Source of the DNA: Streptomyces fumigatiscleroticus
GTDB lineage: Bacteria > Actinomycetota > Actinomycetes > Streptomycetales > Streptomycetaceae
Direction: 5' to 3'
Assembly: GCF_014647975.1 (NCBI RefSeq)
Contig: NZ_BMQF01000004.1
Span: 248,001 to 312,000 of the forward strand
DNA length: 64,000 nt
The stretch's first letter is position 1. Every line of letters begins with the position of its first letter. Positions 38,978 through 48,797 of this stretch are shown piece after piece. A program made the position numbers and the translations under genes. The notes below the pieces were generated by a model, which ran no database searches, had not been told where the DNA came from, and saw only the letters and a program-made list of their open reading frames with translations.

Positions 38978-39023
38978 GGCGGCGCCCCGGAACAGGTGAG
39001 GAGCCCGGTTCCGGGGCGCCGCC
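38978..39023 (+). terminator. Strong terminator hairpin after aldo/keto reductase
   Basis: A perfect 16-bp stem (38,978-38,993 with 39,008-39,023; left arm GGCGGCGCCCCGGAAC) with a 14-nt loop and no T-run. It lies between the convergent aldo/keto reductase and methyltransferase genes, so it can work in both directions. Confidence 0.85.
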
Positions 39024-39098
39024 GTGGTCCGCACGGGTTGGCCGGAGGCGGTGCCAGGCCCGCCCTCCGGACGGACGCCGGGGATTTGACGACCGGGC

Positions 39099-39980
39099 CT
39101 AGTCCGCCCGGACCGCCGTGTGGACCGTGTGGGCCGCCAGCACGAAGACGTCCGGCCTGCGGTGCACGCTCGCCTCGTCGTCCGGGTCGGTGAGGCGGGC
39201 CAAAGTGGCACGGTCGGTGTCGTCGAGGCTCTCGCCGGCACCGTCGCGCAGACGGGTCAGGACGGCGGCGACATAGGCGCGGGCCGGGTCCGGGAGCGGG
39301 GCGGGCAGGTCCAGCAGGAAGCTGCGGGTGCCGGTGTGCTTCAGGCCCGCGGCGGTCAGCAGCGCCGGCCAGTCCTCCGTCTCGGCGACGGAGCCGGGCA
39401 GGCTCGCGCGCATCGCGGCGAACCAGTCCTCCTCCGCCGCGTCCAGCCGCGCCTGGAGTCCCGGGCGCCCGATGCCGATGTCCCGCGGCAGGAAGCGCGC
39501 GGGCAGTCCGCCCTCCAGCAGCGCCAGGGTGCCGCCGGGCGCCAGCCGCGCGCCGAACGCGGCGAGGGCCGCCCGCTGGTCGCCCAGGTGGTGCAGGCTG
39601 CGGCTGGCCCACAGCAGGTCGGCCGGGCGGTCCAGGCCGTCCAGGGCACCGGGCAGCTCCCCGGTCACGGTGGCGAACCGGTCGCCGGCGCCGAGTCGGG
39701 CGGCGCGGGCACGGGCCCGCTCCAGCAGCGGCCCGGCCCCGTCGACGGCGACGACCCGGGCGTCCGGGAAGGCGCCGGCGAGCAGGCAGGAGACGACGCC
39801 GGGGCCGCTGCCCGCGTCGACGACCAGGCCGGGGCCGGCCGCCTGCTCCACCAGCCAGGCCATGGCCTGCGTGTACAGCGGCGTGTACAGCTCCGCCTGG
39901 GACTCCAGCAGCGGGGCCATCCCGGCCCAGTCGATGTCGGTGGTGTGGTCGTGGTGGTGGTGTCCGCCGTGGTGCGCCAT
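39099..39980 (-). CDS. Class I SAM-dependent methyltransferase with His-rich N-terminus
   Basis: A 293-residue methyltransferase. SAM motif I is VVDAGSGPGVVSCLLAG (residues ~43-59), motif II DARVVAVDGAGP, and a later motif DLLWASRSLHHLGD. The first 14 residues, MAHHGGHHHHDHTT, form a natural histidine cluster that could bind Zn or Ni. The ATG at 39980 is chosen over the open upstream frame because the fold starts there. Upstream (40,039-40,055) lies a 6-bp dyad AAGCCG/CGGCTT. The substrate is unknown. Confidence 0.85.
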   Translation of the reverse strand: MAHHGGHHHHDHTTDIDWAGMAPLLESQAELYTPLYTQAMAWLVEQAAGPGLVVDAGSGPGVVSCLLAGAFPDARVVAVDGAGPLLERARARAARLGAGDRFATVTGELPGALDGLDRPADLLWASRSLHHLGDQRAALAAFGARLAPGGTLALLEGGLPARFLPRDIGIGRPGLQARLDAAEEDWFAAMRASLPGSVAETEDWPALLTAAGLKHTGTRSFLLDLPAPLPDPARAYVAAVLTRLRDGAGESLDDTDRATLARLTDPDDEASVHRRPDVFVLAAHTVHTAVRAD

Positions 39981-40075
39981 GGTCGTCCGCCTCTCGTTCG
40001 CGATGGCGCCAGCGTGCGCCGAACCACCACGGGGCGGCAAGCCGACTTGCGGCTTCGGCAAATCGGGAAGGGCAC

Positions 40076-40103
40076 GGGGGCCGGCCCGTGCGGGCCGGCC
40101 CCC
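40076..40103 (-). terminator. Terminator hairpin downstream of GH6 cellulase
   Basis: A perfect 12-bp GGGGGCCGGCCC stem with a 4-nt loop, 16 nt beyond the stop of the minus-strand GH6 gene; no T-tract. Confidence 0.75.
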
Positions 40104-40119
40104 TGCCGCGTCCACCCGG

Positions 40120-41856
40120 TCAGGACAGCGGCGGGTAGGCGTTCTTCATCAGCTCCTGGAACTGGGCGGAGAACCACTTCCCGGACAGCGGGGCGTTGGG
40201 CAGGGCACCCGACATGTTGTTGCCGTTGAGCACGTTGCCGGTGTACGTCGGGTCGCACATCCGGTCGAAGCCCTTGCCCTCGTCGTTGTCGATGGCCTTG
40301 CTGGCACCGTCGGACTCGCCCGGGGGCTTCATCCACACGTAGGCGTCGATCCCGGAGGCGGGGCTGGCCTGCGGGCGCTCACCGAGGCCGGCACCGGACT
40401 GGTTGCACCAGTTGCCGGGGTGGATACGGCGGTCGTAGCGTCCGCCGTCGACATAGGCGTCGACGCTGGTCGTCGGGCCGGGGCCGGCGGGCCGGGCCGA
40501 GCCGCCCCAGCCGTTGCGGGAGGTGTCGATCAGCGCGCCGATGCCCGAGCGGAAGCCGGTCTTGACCAGTTCCTGGCGGAAGGCCTGGGCGAACGACAGC
40601 TCGTCCACGTACTGGTTCCAGTCCACCCACTTGGACTGCCGGACCGACTGGCCGTTCACGGTGCTGCTGATGGAGAAGTTGTTCTCCTTCAGCGCGCTGT
40701 AGTTGGCAGTGTTGACGATGACACCGGCGACGTCGTCGACCGTGGCGCCCTCGGCGTTGGCCGCCTCGTAGATGACCTTCGCGGTGGGCGTGAAGTTGCT
40801 GTCCCAGCCGATCCAGCCGTGGTGCCCGGCGTCGATGTAGTTGTAGACGTTGGAGATGGCGCCGAGCTTGTTCAGCGCGTAGCCGACGCCCTTGACGTAG
40901 TTCTGGTTCTGCTTCATGGTCTCGCACCGCGGCGTGCTGGTGTTGGTGCCGCCGGCGTTGGTGACCAGGTTCGGCAGCGAGTCCACCTCGATGGTGTTCA
41001 CGATGCGCAGACCGGCGTACTTCGGGTCCGCCATGATCGCGGCGATCGGGTCGATGAACTCCTCCTTGTACCGGTCCAGCTCGGTCGGTCCGAGCTCACC
41101 GTTGGAGGCCAGCGCCGCGCAGTCACGGCCGGGCAGGTCGTAGATCACGAACTGCACGACCAGCTCGCCGGAGCCCTTCTGCTTCAGCGCCTCGTCGAGG
41201 TGGGCGCGCAGGCCCATGCCGCCGTTGACGCCGTTGATCGCGGCGATCCGGTCCAGCCACACACCGGTGGGCTGGTTGGAGATCCGGCTGCCGCCGGGTT
41301 CGGCGGCGGCATGCGCGGACCACTCGGGGTTCACATAGACCTTGGCGCCGGCGTAGGGGTTGTCCACCCGCCCGGACGGGTCGGTGGGGGGATCGGTCGG
41401 GTCCGTCGGGGGATCGGTCGGATCGGTGGTCCCGCCGCCGTCGACGTTGCAGGTCACCCCGTCGAGGGTGAAGGTGGCCGGGACGGCGTTGGTGCCGCTG
41501 TAGGAGGCCTGGAAGCCGAAGCTGACCGAACCGCCGGTGCCCAGCGTGGCGTTGTAGGACTCGTTGGCCGCGGTGACCGCGGTGCCGCTCTGGCTGATCT
41601 TGGCGTTCCAGCCGCTGGTGACCTTCTGGTTGCCGGCGTAGGCCCACTTCAGCGACCAGGAGGACTTGGCGGCACCGTTGTTGGTGACGGTGACGGCCGC
41701 GGTGAAGCCGGTGTTCCACTGGTTCTGCACCTTGTAGTCGACGGTGCAGGCGGCGGCTGCCGTGGCGGCGGTCGCCGAGTGGACGGCGAGTGCCGTCCCT
41801 GAGGCCCCGGCCACCAGGGCCATGGAGGCGAGCAGGGCTGTTCTGGTGCGACTCAT
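40120..41856 (-). CDS. GH6 cellulase (cellobiohydrolase-like) with N-terminal CBM2
   Basis: A 578-residue secreted cellulase. The signal peptide is residues ~1-35. CBM2 spans ~36-135 (CTVDYKVQNQWNTGFTAAV, WSLKWAYAGNQKVTSGWNA) and binds crystalline cellulose. A PTDPP-repeat linker leads to the GH6 domain (~165-578): VVQFVIYDLPGRDCAALAS, IVNTIEVDSLPNLVTN, NYIDAGHHGWIGWDSN, DTSRNGWGG and VWMKPPGESDG. Asp residues in these motifs form the inverting catalytic centre. The ATG at 41856 follows GAAGGAA. It starts 29 nt after the GH5 pseudogene and is probably transcribed from the promoter upstream of it under CebR control. Domain length fits exo-acting GH6 enzymes. Confidence 0.95.
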   Translation of the reverse strand: MSRTRTALLASMALVAGASGTALAVHSATAATAAAACTVDYKVQNQWNTGFTAAVTVTNNGAAKSSWSLKWAYAGNQKVTSGWNAKISQSGTAVTAANESYNATLGTGGSVSFGFQASYSGTNAVPATFTLDGVTCNVDGGGTTDPTDPPTDPTDPPTDPSGRVDNPYAGAKVYVNPEWSAHAAAEPGGSRISNQPTGVWLDRIAAINGVNGGMGLRAHLDEALKQKGSGELVVQFVIYDLPGRDCAALASNGELGPTELDRYKEEFIDPIAAIMADPKYAGLRIVNTIEVDSLPNLVTNAGGTNTSTPRCETMKQNQNYVKGVGYALNKLGAISNVYNYIDAGHHGWIGWDSNFTPTAKVIYEAANAEGATVDDVAGVIVNTANYSALKENNFSISSTVNGQSVRQSKWVDWNQYVDELSFAQAFRQELVKTGFRSGIGALIDTSRNGWGGSARPAGPGPTTSVDAYVDGGRYDRRIHPGNWCNQSGAGLGERPQASPASGIDAYVWMKPPGESDGASKAIDNDEGKGFDRMCDPTYTGNVLNGNNMSGALPNAPLSGKWFSAQFQELMKNAYPPLS

Positions 41857-41885
41857 GTGTGCGGGTTCCTTCTTTCTCGGGTGGG

Positions 41886-42615
41886 TCATCCGTCCAGGGC
41901 GCGCAGGTGGTCGCGCAGCCCGATCCCGTAGGACGTGGGTGTTCCGTCGTGGTCGGAGATCAGGGACGGCCCGGAGGAGCAGTCCCAGGTGTTCCAGGTC
42001 CAGCCCGGACAGGACAGGTCCCGGTCGTCGGACCACTTCACGACCTGGTCGACAAAACCGTGCGAGCGGGTGTTCTCACCGATCTCCCCGGCCACCGGCG
42101 GCACCTGGGCCGCCACCGGGGCGAGTGCGGAGTCCCGGCGGCTCCGGCCGGAACAGGAGGTGGAGTTGTACACGTGCCGGGCGGCGGCCGGATCGCCCGT
42201 CGGGTCTCCGGCTCGTACGTCAGCCACTGGCTCGGGTCGTCGGAGCAGGCGAGCCCGCCGGCCAGGACCACGTTCTCCGCCCCGGTGGCGCGGACGGCGT
42301 CGACCAGGTCCTGCGTGCCGGCCACCTCGTACCCGATGCCGGGGCGGGTGCCGCCGTCGCGCCAGCAGGTCCACGCCTGCGCCGCGATGGAGGTGGCCCG
42401 GTCCGGCCAGGCCTCGTCGAACAGGCCGAGGACCACCGCCGGGTCGTCGTTGAAGGTGCCGGCCACCGAGGACCGGAACGACGGGCTGTACCGCATGTCT
42501 CCACCGTGCACGCGGGGGCGGCCGCCCGGGCCGTCACCACCGGCGCGACCGCGGTGACCACCGGGGCCACGGCCGCTCCGACGGCTGGAAGAGCTGAACG
42601 CGGGGGGTGTCGCAT
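41886..42615 (-). pseudogene. Decayed GH5 endoglucanase pseudogene
   Basis: Three minus-strand frames carry consecutive pieces of a GH5-type cellulase. A signal-peptide-like start (42,615 to ~42,510, MRHPPRSALPAVGAA) is followed in another frame by FNDDPAVVLGLFDEAWPD through AQAWTCWRDGG and PSQWLTYEP (~42,478-42,208). In a third frame come HVYNSTSC, APVAAQVPPVAGEIGENT and GWTWNTWDCSSGPSLISD to the stop (~42,176-41,886). The N-terminal half of the catalytic domain is missing. The acid/base motif reads DEA where GH5 enzymes have NEP; the nucleophile motif GEIGE survives. At least two frameshifts and one deletion are needed, so no active enzyme can be made. Confidence 0.75.
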
Positions 42616-42665
42616 GAGCGACTCCTTGCAGTTCGGGCGCGTTCGCGAACGGACGCGTCGACTGA

Positions 42666-42679
42666 TGGAACCGCTCCCA
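42666..42679. promoter_or_regulatory. Degenerate CebR box before GH5 pseudogene/GH6
   Basis: TGGAACCGCTCCCA matches the CebR operator TGGGAGCGCTCCCA at 12 of 14 positions. It lies 50 nt upstream of the pseudogene start, where it would have governed the GH5-GH6 transcript. The damaged left half may mean weaker repression. Confidence 0.6.
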
Positions 42680-42819
42680 CTGGTGCGGACGAAGCTAGCG
42701 CCAAGTGACGGCGAAGAACAGGGGAGGCGCTGACTTTCCCCCGAGTTTCCTAGTCATGTACGCGTCGAATGTTTTCGACTCATCAAGCATCTTGACCGCT
42801 CACACCCCCCTCTTCAATA

Positions 42820-42833
42820 TGGGAGCGCTCCCA
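42820..42833. promoter_or_regulatory. Perfect CebR operator before GH48/GH74
   Basis: The exact 14-bp palindrome TGGGAGCGCTCCCA lies 61 nt before the GH48 start. This sequence is the established binding site of CebR, the LacI-family repressor released by cellobiose/cellotriose in Streptomyces, so the cellulase genes here should be induced by cello-oligosaccharides. Confidence 0.93.
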
Positions 42834-42894
42834 CTGGTTCACAGCTTGTTGCTCCTCCCCCACACTCCCCGAGCCGCAAGGAGGAACCAGCACC

Positions 42895-45816
42895 ATGCAC
42901 ACGCACCCGCGACGCAGACGCCGTGCCGTACGGCGTCTGTGGACCGCCGTCGTGGCGGCCCTCGCGCTCCCCTTCACCACCGTGGGCACCGGCTCGACCC
43001 CCGCCCAGGCGGCGGCGCTCCAGTGCAGCGTCGACTACAGGACCAACGACTGGGGCTCCGGCTTCACCGCCGAGCTGACCCTCACCAACCGCGGCACGGA
43101 CGCGATCAACGGCTGGACGCTCGGCTACTCCTACACGGGCAACCAGAAGCTGACCAACGGCTGGAACGGCAGCTGGTCCCAGTCCGGCCAGTCGATCACC
43201 GTGAAGAACGCGTCGTACAACGGGACGATCGCCGCCGGGGCCGCCGTCTCCACCGGCGCGCAGTTCACCTACAGCGGCACCAATGCCGCGCCGACGTCCT
43301 TCACGGTCAACGGCACCGCCTGCACCGGCGCGCACCAGCCGCCGATCACCGTGCTGACCAGCCCCGCCGCGGGTGCCGTCTACACGCAGGGGACCGCGGT
43401 ACCGCTCGCGGCCACCGCCGCCGCGGCCGACGGCGCCACGATCAGCAAGGTGGAGTTCTACGACGACACCACCCTGCTGGGCACCGACACCAGCGCGCCC
43501 TACTCGCTCTCGGCCTCCAACTTGACCGTGGGCAGTCATTCGCTGCTCGCGAAGGCCTACGACAGCCTCGGCGCCTCGGCCGAGTCCACGCCGGTCGGCA
43601 TCACGGTCGCCTCCGGGCCCGCCGTGGTCGCCACGCCCACCCAGCTGGGCGTGCAGCAGGGCAAGACCGGCACCTACGAGGTGAAGCTGTCCTCGCAGCC
43701 CAGCGCGAACGTCACCGTGACGACGGCGCGGGCGAGCGGCAACTCGGGTCTGACGGTCACCGGCGGCGCCACGCTCACCTTCACCCCGTCGAACTGGTCC
43801 ACCGCGCAGAAGGTGACCGTCACCGCCGACTCCTCCGGCACCGGCTCGGCCGTCTTCGAGTCGACCGCCGCGGGCCACGCCAAGGCCTCGGTGACCGTGA
43901 CGCAGCTGGCGGCCTCCAAGGAGTACGACGCCCGTTTCCTGGAGCTGTACGGGAAGATCACCAACCCGGCCAACGGCTACTTCTCGCCCGAGGGCATTCC
44001 CTACCACTCGGTCGAGACACTGATCGTCGAGGCACCGGACAACGGTCACGAGACCACCTCCGAGGCCTACAGCTATCTGCTGTGGCTCCAGGCGATGTAC
44101 GGCAAGGTGACCGGCGACTGGTCCAAGTTCAACAACGCGTGGGAGATCATGGAGAAGTACATGATCCCGACCCACGCGGACCAGCCGACCAACTCCTTCT
44201 ACAACGCGTCCAAGCCGGCCACCTACGCGCCCGAGCTGGACACGCCGCAGGAGTACCCGGCGAAGCTGGACACGGGTGTGTCGGTGGGCCCGGACCCCAT
44301 CGCCGGTGAGCTGAAGACCGCCTACGGTACGGACGACGTCTACGGTATGCACTGGCTCCAGGACGTCGACAACGTCTACGGCTACGGCAACGAGCCCGGC
44401 AAGTGCGAGGCGGGCCCGACGGCCACCGGCCCCTCCTACATCAACACCTTCCAGCGCGGTGTGCAGGAGTCGGTGTGGGAGACGGTGCCGCAGCCGACCT
44501 GCGACGCCTTCAAGTACGGCGGCAAGAACGGGTATCTGGACCTGTTCACCGGTGACTCCTCCTACGCCAAGCAGTGGAAGTTCACCAACGCGCCGGACGC
44601 CGACGCGCGCGCGGTGCAGGCCGCGTACTGGGCCGACGTGTGGGCCAAGCAGCAGGGCAAGGGCTCCGACGTCTCCGCCACCGTCGGCAAGGCGGCCAAG
44701 ATGGGCGACTACCTGCGCTACGCCATGTACGACAAGTACTTCAAGAAGGTGGGCAACTGTGTCGGCCCCTCCGCCTGCCCGGCCGGCACCGGCAAGGACG
44801 CCTCCCACTACCTGCTGTCCTGGTACTACGCCTGGGGCGGAGCCACCGACACCTCGGCCGGCTGGGCCTGGCGCATCGGTTCCAGCCACACCCACGGCGG
44901 CTACCAGAACCCGCTGGCCGCGTACGCGCTCAGCTCCTACGCCGACCTGAAGCCCAAGTCGGCGACCGGCCAGACCGACTGGGCCAAGTCCCTGACCCGG
45001 CAGCTGGAGTTCTACCGCTGGCTCCAGTCGGACGAGGGCGCCATCGCGGGCGGCGCGACCAACAGCTGGGCCGGCCGCTACGCGACCCCGCCCTCCGGGA
45101 AGTCGACGTTCTACGGCATGTACTACGACGAGGCCCCGGTCTACCACGACCCGCCGTCCAACCAGTGGTTCGGCTTCCAGGCGTGGTCCATGGAGCGGGT
45201 CGCGGAGTACTACCAGCAGACGGGGAACGCCCAGGCCAAGGCGGTCCTGGACAAGTGGGTCGACTGGGCGCTGTCCAAGACCACCGTCAACCCGGACGGC
45301 ACCTACCTGATCCCCTCCACGCTCCAGTGGTCGGGCCAGCCCGACACCTGGAACGCCTCCAGCCCGGGCGCCAACAGCGGGCTGCACGTCACCGTCGCCG
45401 ACTACACCAACGACGTCGGTGTGGCGGCCGCGTACGCCAAGACCCTGACGTACTACGCCGACCGCTCCGGTGACACCGAGGCCGCGTCCACCGCGAAGGC
45501 GCTGCTGGACGGCATGTGGGGCAACTACCAGGACGCGCTCGGCATCGCCGTCCCGGAGACCCGCACCGACTACAACCGCTTCGAGGACGCCGTGTACGTC
45601 CCGAGCGGCTGGAGCGGCACCATGCCCAACGGCGACGCGATCAACTCGTCGTCGACCTTCGCGTCGATCCGCACCTTCTACGAGGACGACCCGGCCTGGT
45701 CGAAGATCGAGAGCTATCTCGCGGGCGGTGCCGCGCCCACGTTCACGTACCACCGGTTCTGGGCCCAGGCGGACATCGCCCTCGCCATGGGCTCGTACGC
45801 GGAGCTACTCGAATAA
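42895..45816 (+). CDS. GH48 reducing-end cellobiohydrolase with CBM2 and Ig-like domains
   Basis: A 973-residue secreted processive cellulase. The signal peptide is residues 1-39 (basic [14 protein letters not shown], cleavage after AQA). CBM2 spans ~41-142 ([19 protein letters not shown]). Two Ig-like modules follow at ~150-235 ([18 protein letters not shown]) and ~238-340. The GH48 domain runs from ~345 to the end ([38 protein letters not shown] with the catalytic acid Glu, [18 protein letters not shown]). It cuts cellobiose from reducing ends and complements the divergently encoded GH6 enzyme. A perfect CebR box lies 61 nt upstream. Confidence 0.97.
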   Translation: MHTHPRRRRRAVRRLWTAVVAALALPFTTVGTGSTPAQAAALQCSVDYRTNDWGSGFTAELTLTNRGTDAINGWTLGYSYTGNQKLTNGWNGSWSQSGQSITVKNASYNGTIAAGAAVSTGAQFTYSGTNAAPTSFTVNGTACTGAHQPPITVLTSPAAGAVYTQGTAVPLAATAAAADGATISKVEFYDDTTLLGTDTSAPYSLSASNLTVGSHSLLAKAYDSLGASAESTPVGITVASGPAVVATPTQLGVQQGKTGTYEVKLSSQPSANVTVTTARASGNSGLTVTGGATLTFTPSNWSTAQKVTVTADSSGTGSAVFESTAAGHAKASVTVTQLAASKEYDARFLELYGKITNPANGYFSPEGIPYHSVETLIVEAPDNGHETTSEAYSYLLWLQAMYGKVTGDWSKFNNAWEIMEKYMIPTHADQPTNSFYNASKPATYAPELDTPQEYPAKLDTGVSVGPDPIAGELKTAYGTDDVYGMHWLQDVDNVYGYGNEPGKCEAGPTATGPSYINTFQRGVQESVWETVPQPTCDAFKYGGKNGYLDLFTGDSSYAKQWKFTNAPDADARAVQAAYWADVWAKQQGKGSDVSATVGKAAKMGDYLRYAMYDKYFKKVGNCVGPSACPAGTGKDASHYLLSWYYAWGGATDTSAGWAWRIGSSHTHGGYQNPLAAYALSSYADLKPKSATGQTDWAKSLTRQLEFYRWLQSDEGAIAGGATNSWAGRYATPPSGKSTFYGMYYDEAPVYHDPPSNQWFGFQAWSMERVAEYYQQTGNAQAKAVLDKWVDWALSKTTVNPDGTYLIPSTLQWSGQPDTWNASSPGANSGLHVTVADYTNDVGVAAAYAKTLTYYADRSGDTEAASTAKALLDGMWGNYQDALGIAVPETRTDYNRFEDAVYVPSGWSGTMPNGDAINSSSTFASIRTFYEDDPAWSKIESYLAGGAAPTFTYHRFWAQADIALAMGSYAELLE

Positions 45817-45843
45817 GTCCCCGCTGATGCTCCGCGTACCGCG

Positions 45844-45877
45844 CCGGGCGGCCCCCACCCGCACGGGGGCCGCCCGG
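45844..45877 (+). terminator. Terminator hairpin between GH48 and GH74
   Basis: A perfect 13-bp stem (CCGGGCGGCCCCC with its complement) and 8-nt loop, starting 28 nt after the GH48 stop. GH74 expression would then need read-through or its own promoter in the remaining ~70 nt. Confidence 0.8.
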
Positions 45878-45947
45878 TCTCGCGCGTCTCCCTCTCCATG
45901 GAGCCCCTCCCGCGGAGCCCCATGGGCCCCCACGGAAGGACCCCACC

Positions 45948-48635
45948 GTGCGAAGAACCCGCATCCTCACGGCCGTGCTGGCCCTCGCGGCCGGCCTGCT
46001 GGCGGGCGGCCCGCCCGCGCTGGCCGCCGGCGGTGGCGAGGCCGCCGAGGTGGCGATCGCCGCCGACACCTACACCTGGAAGAACGCCCGGATCGACGGC
46101 GGCGGCTTCGTCCCCGGCATCGTCTTCAACCGCAAGGAGAAGAACCTGGCCTACGCCCGTACCGACATCGGCGGCGCCTACCGCTGGCAGGAGTCGACGA
46201 AGACCTGGACGCCGCTGCTGGACTCGGTCGGCTGGGACGACTGGGGGCACACCGGCGTGGTCAGCCTCGCCTCCGACTCCGTCGACCCGGACCGGGTGTA
46301 CGCGGCGGTCGGCACGTACACCAACAGCTGGGACCCCACCAACGGCGCCGTGCTGCGCTCCGCCGACCGGGGCGCGACCTGGCAGAAGGCGGACCTGCCG
46401 TTCAAGCTGGGCGGCAACATGCCCGGCCGCGGCATGGGCGAGCGCCTCGCGGTCGACCCGAACAGGAACAGCGTGCTGTACCTGGGCGCGCCCAGCGGCA
46501 AGGGCCTGTGGCGGTCGACCGACTCCGGCGCCACCTGGTCGCAGGTGAGCAGCTTCCCCAACCCCGGCAACTACGCCCAGGACCCGACCGACACCAGCGG
46601 CTACGCCTCCGACAACCAGGGCATCGTCTGGGTCACCTTCGACGAGTCCACGGGTACCTCCGGGAACGCCACGAAGACGGTCTACGTCGGGGTCGCCGAC
46701 AAGGACAACGCGGTGTACCGCTCGACGGACGCGGGCGCGACCTGGACGCGGCTCGCCGGCCAGCCCACCGGGTACCTGGCCCACAAGGGCGTCCTGGACG
46801 CGAAGAACGGTTACCTCTACCTCGCCTACAGCGACACGGGCGGCCCGTACGACGGCGGCAAGGGCCGGCTGTACCGGTACGCGACCGCCACCGGCACCTT
46901 CACGGACATCAGCCCGGTGGCGGAGGCCGACACCTACTACGGCTTCAGCGGGCTGACCGTCGACCGGCAGAACCCCGGCACGGTGATGGCGACGGCGTAC
47001 AGCTCCTGGTGGCCGGACACCCAGATCTTCCGCTCCACGGACAGCGGCGGCACCTGGACCAAGGCGTGGGACTACACGTCGTACCCGAACCGCGAGAATC
47101 GCTACACGCTGGACGTGTCCTCGTCTCCGTGGCTGACCTGGGGCGCGAACCCGTCCCCGCCCGAGCAGACGCCGAAGCTGGGCTGGATGACGGAGGCGCT
47201 GGAGATCGACCCGTTCGACTCGAACCGGATGATGTACGGGACGGGCGCGACGATCTACGGCACGGAGAACCTCAAGAACTGGGACAGCGGCGGCAAGTTC
47301 ACCGTCGAGCCGATGGTGCGGGGCCTGGAGGAGACGGCCGTCAACGACCTGGCCTCTCCCCCGTCGGGCGCCCCGCTGCTCAGCGCGCTCGGCGACGTCG
47401 GCGGCTTCCGCCACACGGACCTGACCAAGGTCCCGTCGATGATGTTCACCTCCCCGAACTTCACTTCGTCGACGAGCCTGGACTACGCGGAGACCGGCCC
47501 GAACACGGTGGTCCGGGTGGGCAACCTGGACTCGGGCCCGCACATCGCGTTCTCGACGGACAACGGCGCCAACTGGTTCGCGGGGACGGATCCCTCGGGC
47601 GTGAGCGGGGGCGGCACGGTCGCCGCGGCGGCGGACGGCAGCCGCTTCGTGTGGAGCCCGGAGGGTGCCGGAGTGCACTACGCGACGGGCTTCGGCACCT
47701 CCTGGTCGGCGTCGAGCGGCATCCCGGCGGGCGCGATCGTCGAGTCGGACCGGGTGGATCCGAAGACCTTCTACGGCTTCAAGTCGGGCAAGTTCTACGT
47801 CAGTACGGACGGCGGCGCCACCTTCACGGCGTCGTCCGCGACCGGTCTGCCCAGCGGTGACAGCGTCCGCTTCAAGGCGCTGCCCGGCACCAGGGGCGAC
47901 ATCTGGCTGGCGGGCGGCGCGAGCGACGGCGCGTACGGCCTGTGGCACTCCACCGACGGCGGGGCGAGCTTCACCAAGCTGTCCGGCGTCGAGCAGGCCG
48001 ACACCATCGGCTTCGGCAAGGCGGCACCGGACGCCACGTACCAGACGCTCTACACCAGCGCGAAGATCGGCGGGGTGCGCGGCATCTTCCGTTCCACGGA
48101 CAAGGGCGCGACCTGGACCCGGATCAACGACGACGCCCACCAGTGGGGCTGGACGGGCGCGGCGATCACCGGTGATCCGCGGGTGTACGGGCGGGTGTAC
48201 GTGGCGACGAACGGGCGGGGTGTCATCTACGGCGACACCTCCGCCACGGGCGGCGGTGACGGCGGAGGCGGCGGCACGGACCCGGATCCCGACGACCCGG
48301 ACCCGGAGCCGTCCGGCGCCTGCGCGGTGACGTACACGATCACCAACCAGTGGTCGGGCGGCTTCCAGGCGGACGTGCGGCTCACCAACACGGGATCGTC
48401 CGCCTGGAGCGGCTGGTCGCTGGCCTGGTCCTTCCCGGGCGGTCAGACGGTCTCGCAGATGTGGAACGCCGATCACACCCAGTCGGGTGCGGCGGTCACG
48501 GCGAAGAACGTCGCCTGGAACGCCTCCGTGGGAGCCGGTTCGTCGGTCGGTTTCGGCTTCACGGGGAGCTGGTCGGGGACGAACGCGGAACCGGCCTCGT
48601 TCCGCATGGGTGACCAGGCCTGCACGGTCACCTGA
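45948..48635 (+). CDS. GH74 xyloglucanase with C-terminal CBM2
   Basis: An 895-residue secreted endo-xyloglucanase. The signal peptide is residues 1-26. The two seven-bladed propellers occupy ~40-755 (GGFVPGIVFNRKEKNLAYA, RTDIGGAYRW with the first catalytic Asp region, Asp-box-like STDSGATW and STDGGASF repeats). A Gly/Asp/Pro linker (GGGDGGGGGTDPDPDDPD) precedes CBM2 at ~790-895 (CAVTYTITNQWSGGFQADV). It strips xyloglucan from plant cell walls and gives the GH48/GH6 cellulases access. It lies 131 nt after GH48 beyond a terminator hairpin. I see no separate CebR box. Confidence 0.95.
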   Translation: MRRTRILTAVLALAAGLLAGGPPALAAGGGEAAEVAIAADTYTWKNARIDGGGFVPGIVFNRKEKNLAYARTDIGGAYRWQESTKTWTPLLDSVGWDDWGHTGVVSLASDSVDPDRVYAAVGTYTNSWDPTNGAVLRSADRGATWQKADLPFKLGGNMPGRGMGERLAVDPNRNSVLYLGAPSGKGLWRSTDSGATWSQVSSFPNPGNYAQDPTDTSGYASDNQGIVWVTFDESTGTSGNATKTVYVGVADKDNAVYRSTDAGATWTRLAGQPTGYLAHKGVLDAKNGYLYLAYSDTGGPYDGGKGRLYRYATATGTFTDISPVAEADTYYGFSGLTVDRQNPGTVMATAYSSWWPDTQIFRSTDSGGTWTKAWDYTSYPNRENRYTLDVSSSPWLTWGANPSPPEQTPKLGWMTEALEIDPFDSNRMMYGTGATIYGTENLKNWDSGGKFTVEPMVRGLEETAVNDLASPPSGAPLLSALGDVGGFRHTDLTKVPSMMFTSPNFTSSTSLDYAETGPNTVVRVGNLDSGPHIAFSTDNGANWFAGTDPSGVSGGGTVAAAADGSRFVWSPEGAGVHYATGFGTSWSASSGIPAGAIVESDRVDPKTFYGFKSGKFYVSTDGGATFTASSATGLPSGDSVRFKALPGTRGDIWLAGGASDGAYGLWHSTDGGASFTKLSGVEQADTIGFGKAAPDATYQTLYTSAKIGGVRGIFRSTDKGATWTRINDDAHQWGWTGAAITGDPRVYGRVYVATNGRGVIYGDTSATGGGDGGGGGTDPDPDDPDPEPSGACAVTYTITNQWSGGFQADVRLTNTGSSAWSGWSLAWSFPGGQTVSQMWNADHTQSGAAVTAKNVAWNASVGAGSSVGFGFTGSWSGTNAEPASFRMGDQACTVT

Positions 48636-48797
48636 ACCGGTGCGGGGCGCGTCCCACGGGGCCCGCCCCGCCCATCCGCACCAGGCGTTCCACCACCCGG
48701 GTGAACCGTGTCACAGCGGCTGATCCACCGCTTGCCGGAGGTCGGGCCTCCGCGGATCCTTCTGCGGTCATGTGCCGCTGTCATAACGGGGGTTGGC

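Noticed and set aside
36143..39241. A 1,032-codon minus-strand frame over the acyl-CoA synthetase and aldo/keto reductase
   Set aside because: Shadow frame; both plus-strand genes carry complete catalytic motifs and SD-supported starts.
42814..45753. A 979-codon minus-strand frame over GH48
   Set aside because: Antisense to a textbook GH48 cellulase; composition is typical of GC-driven shadow frames.
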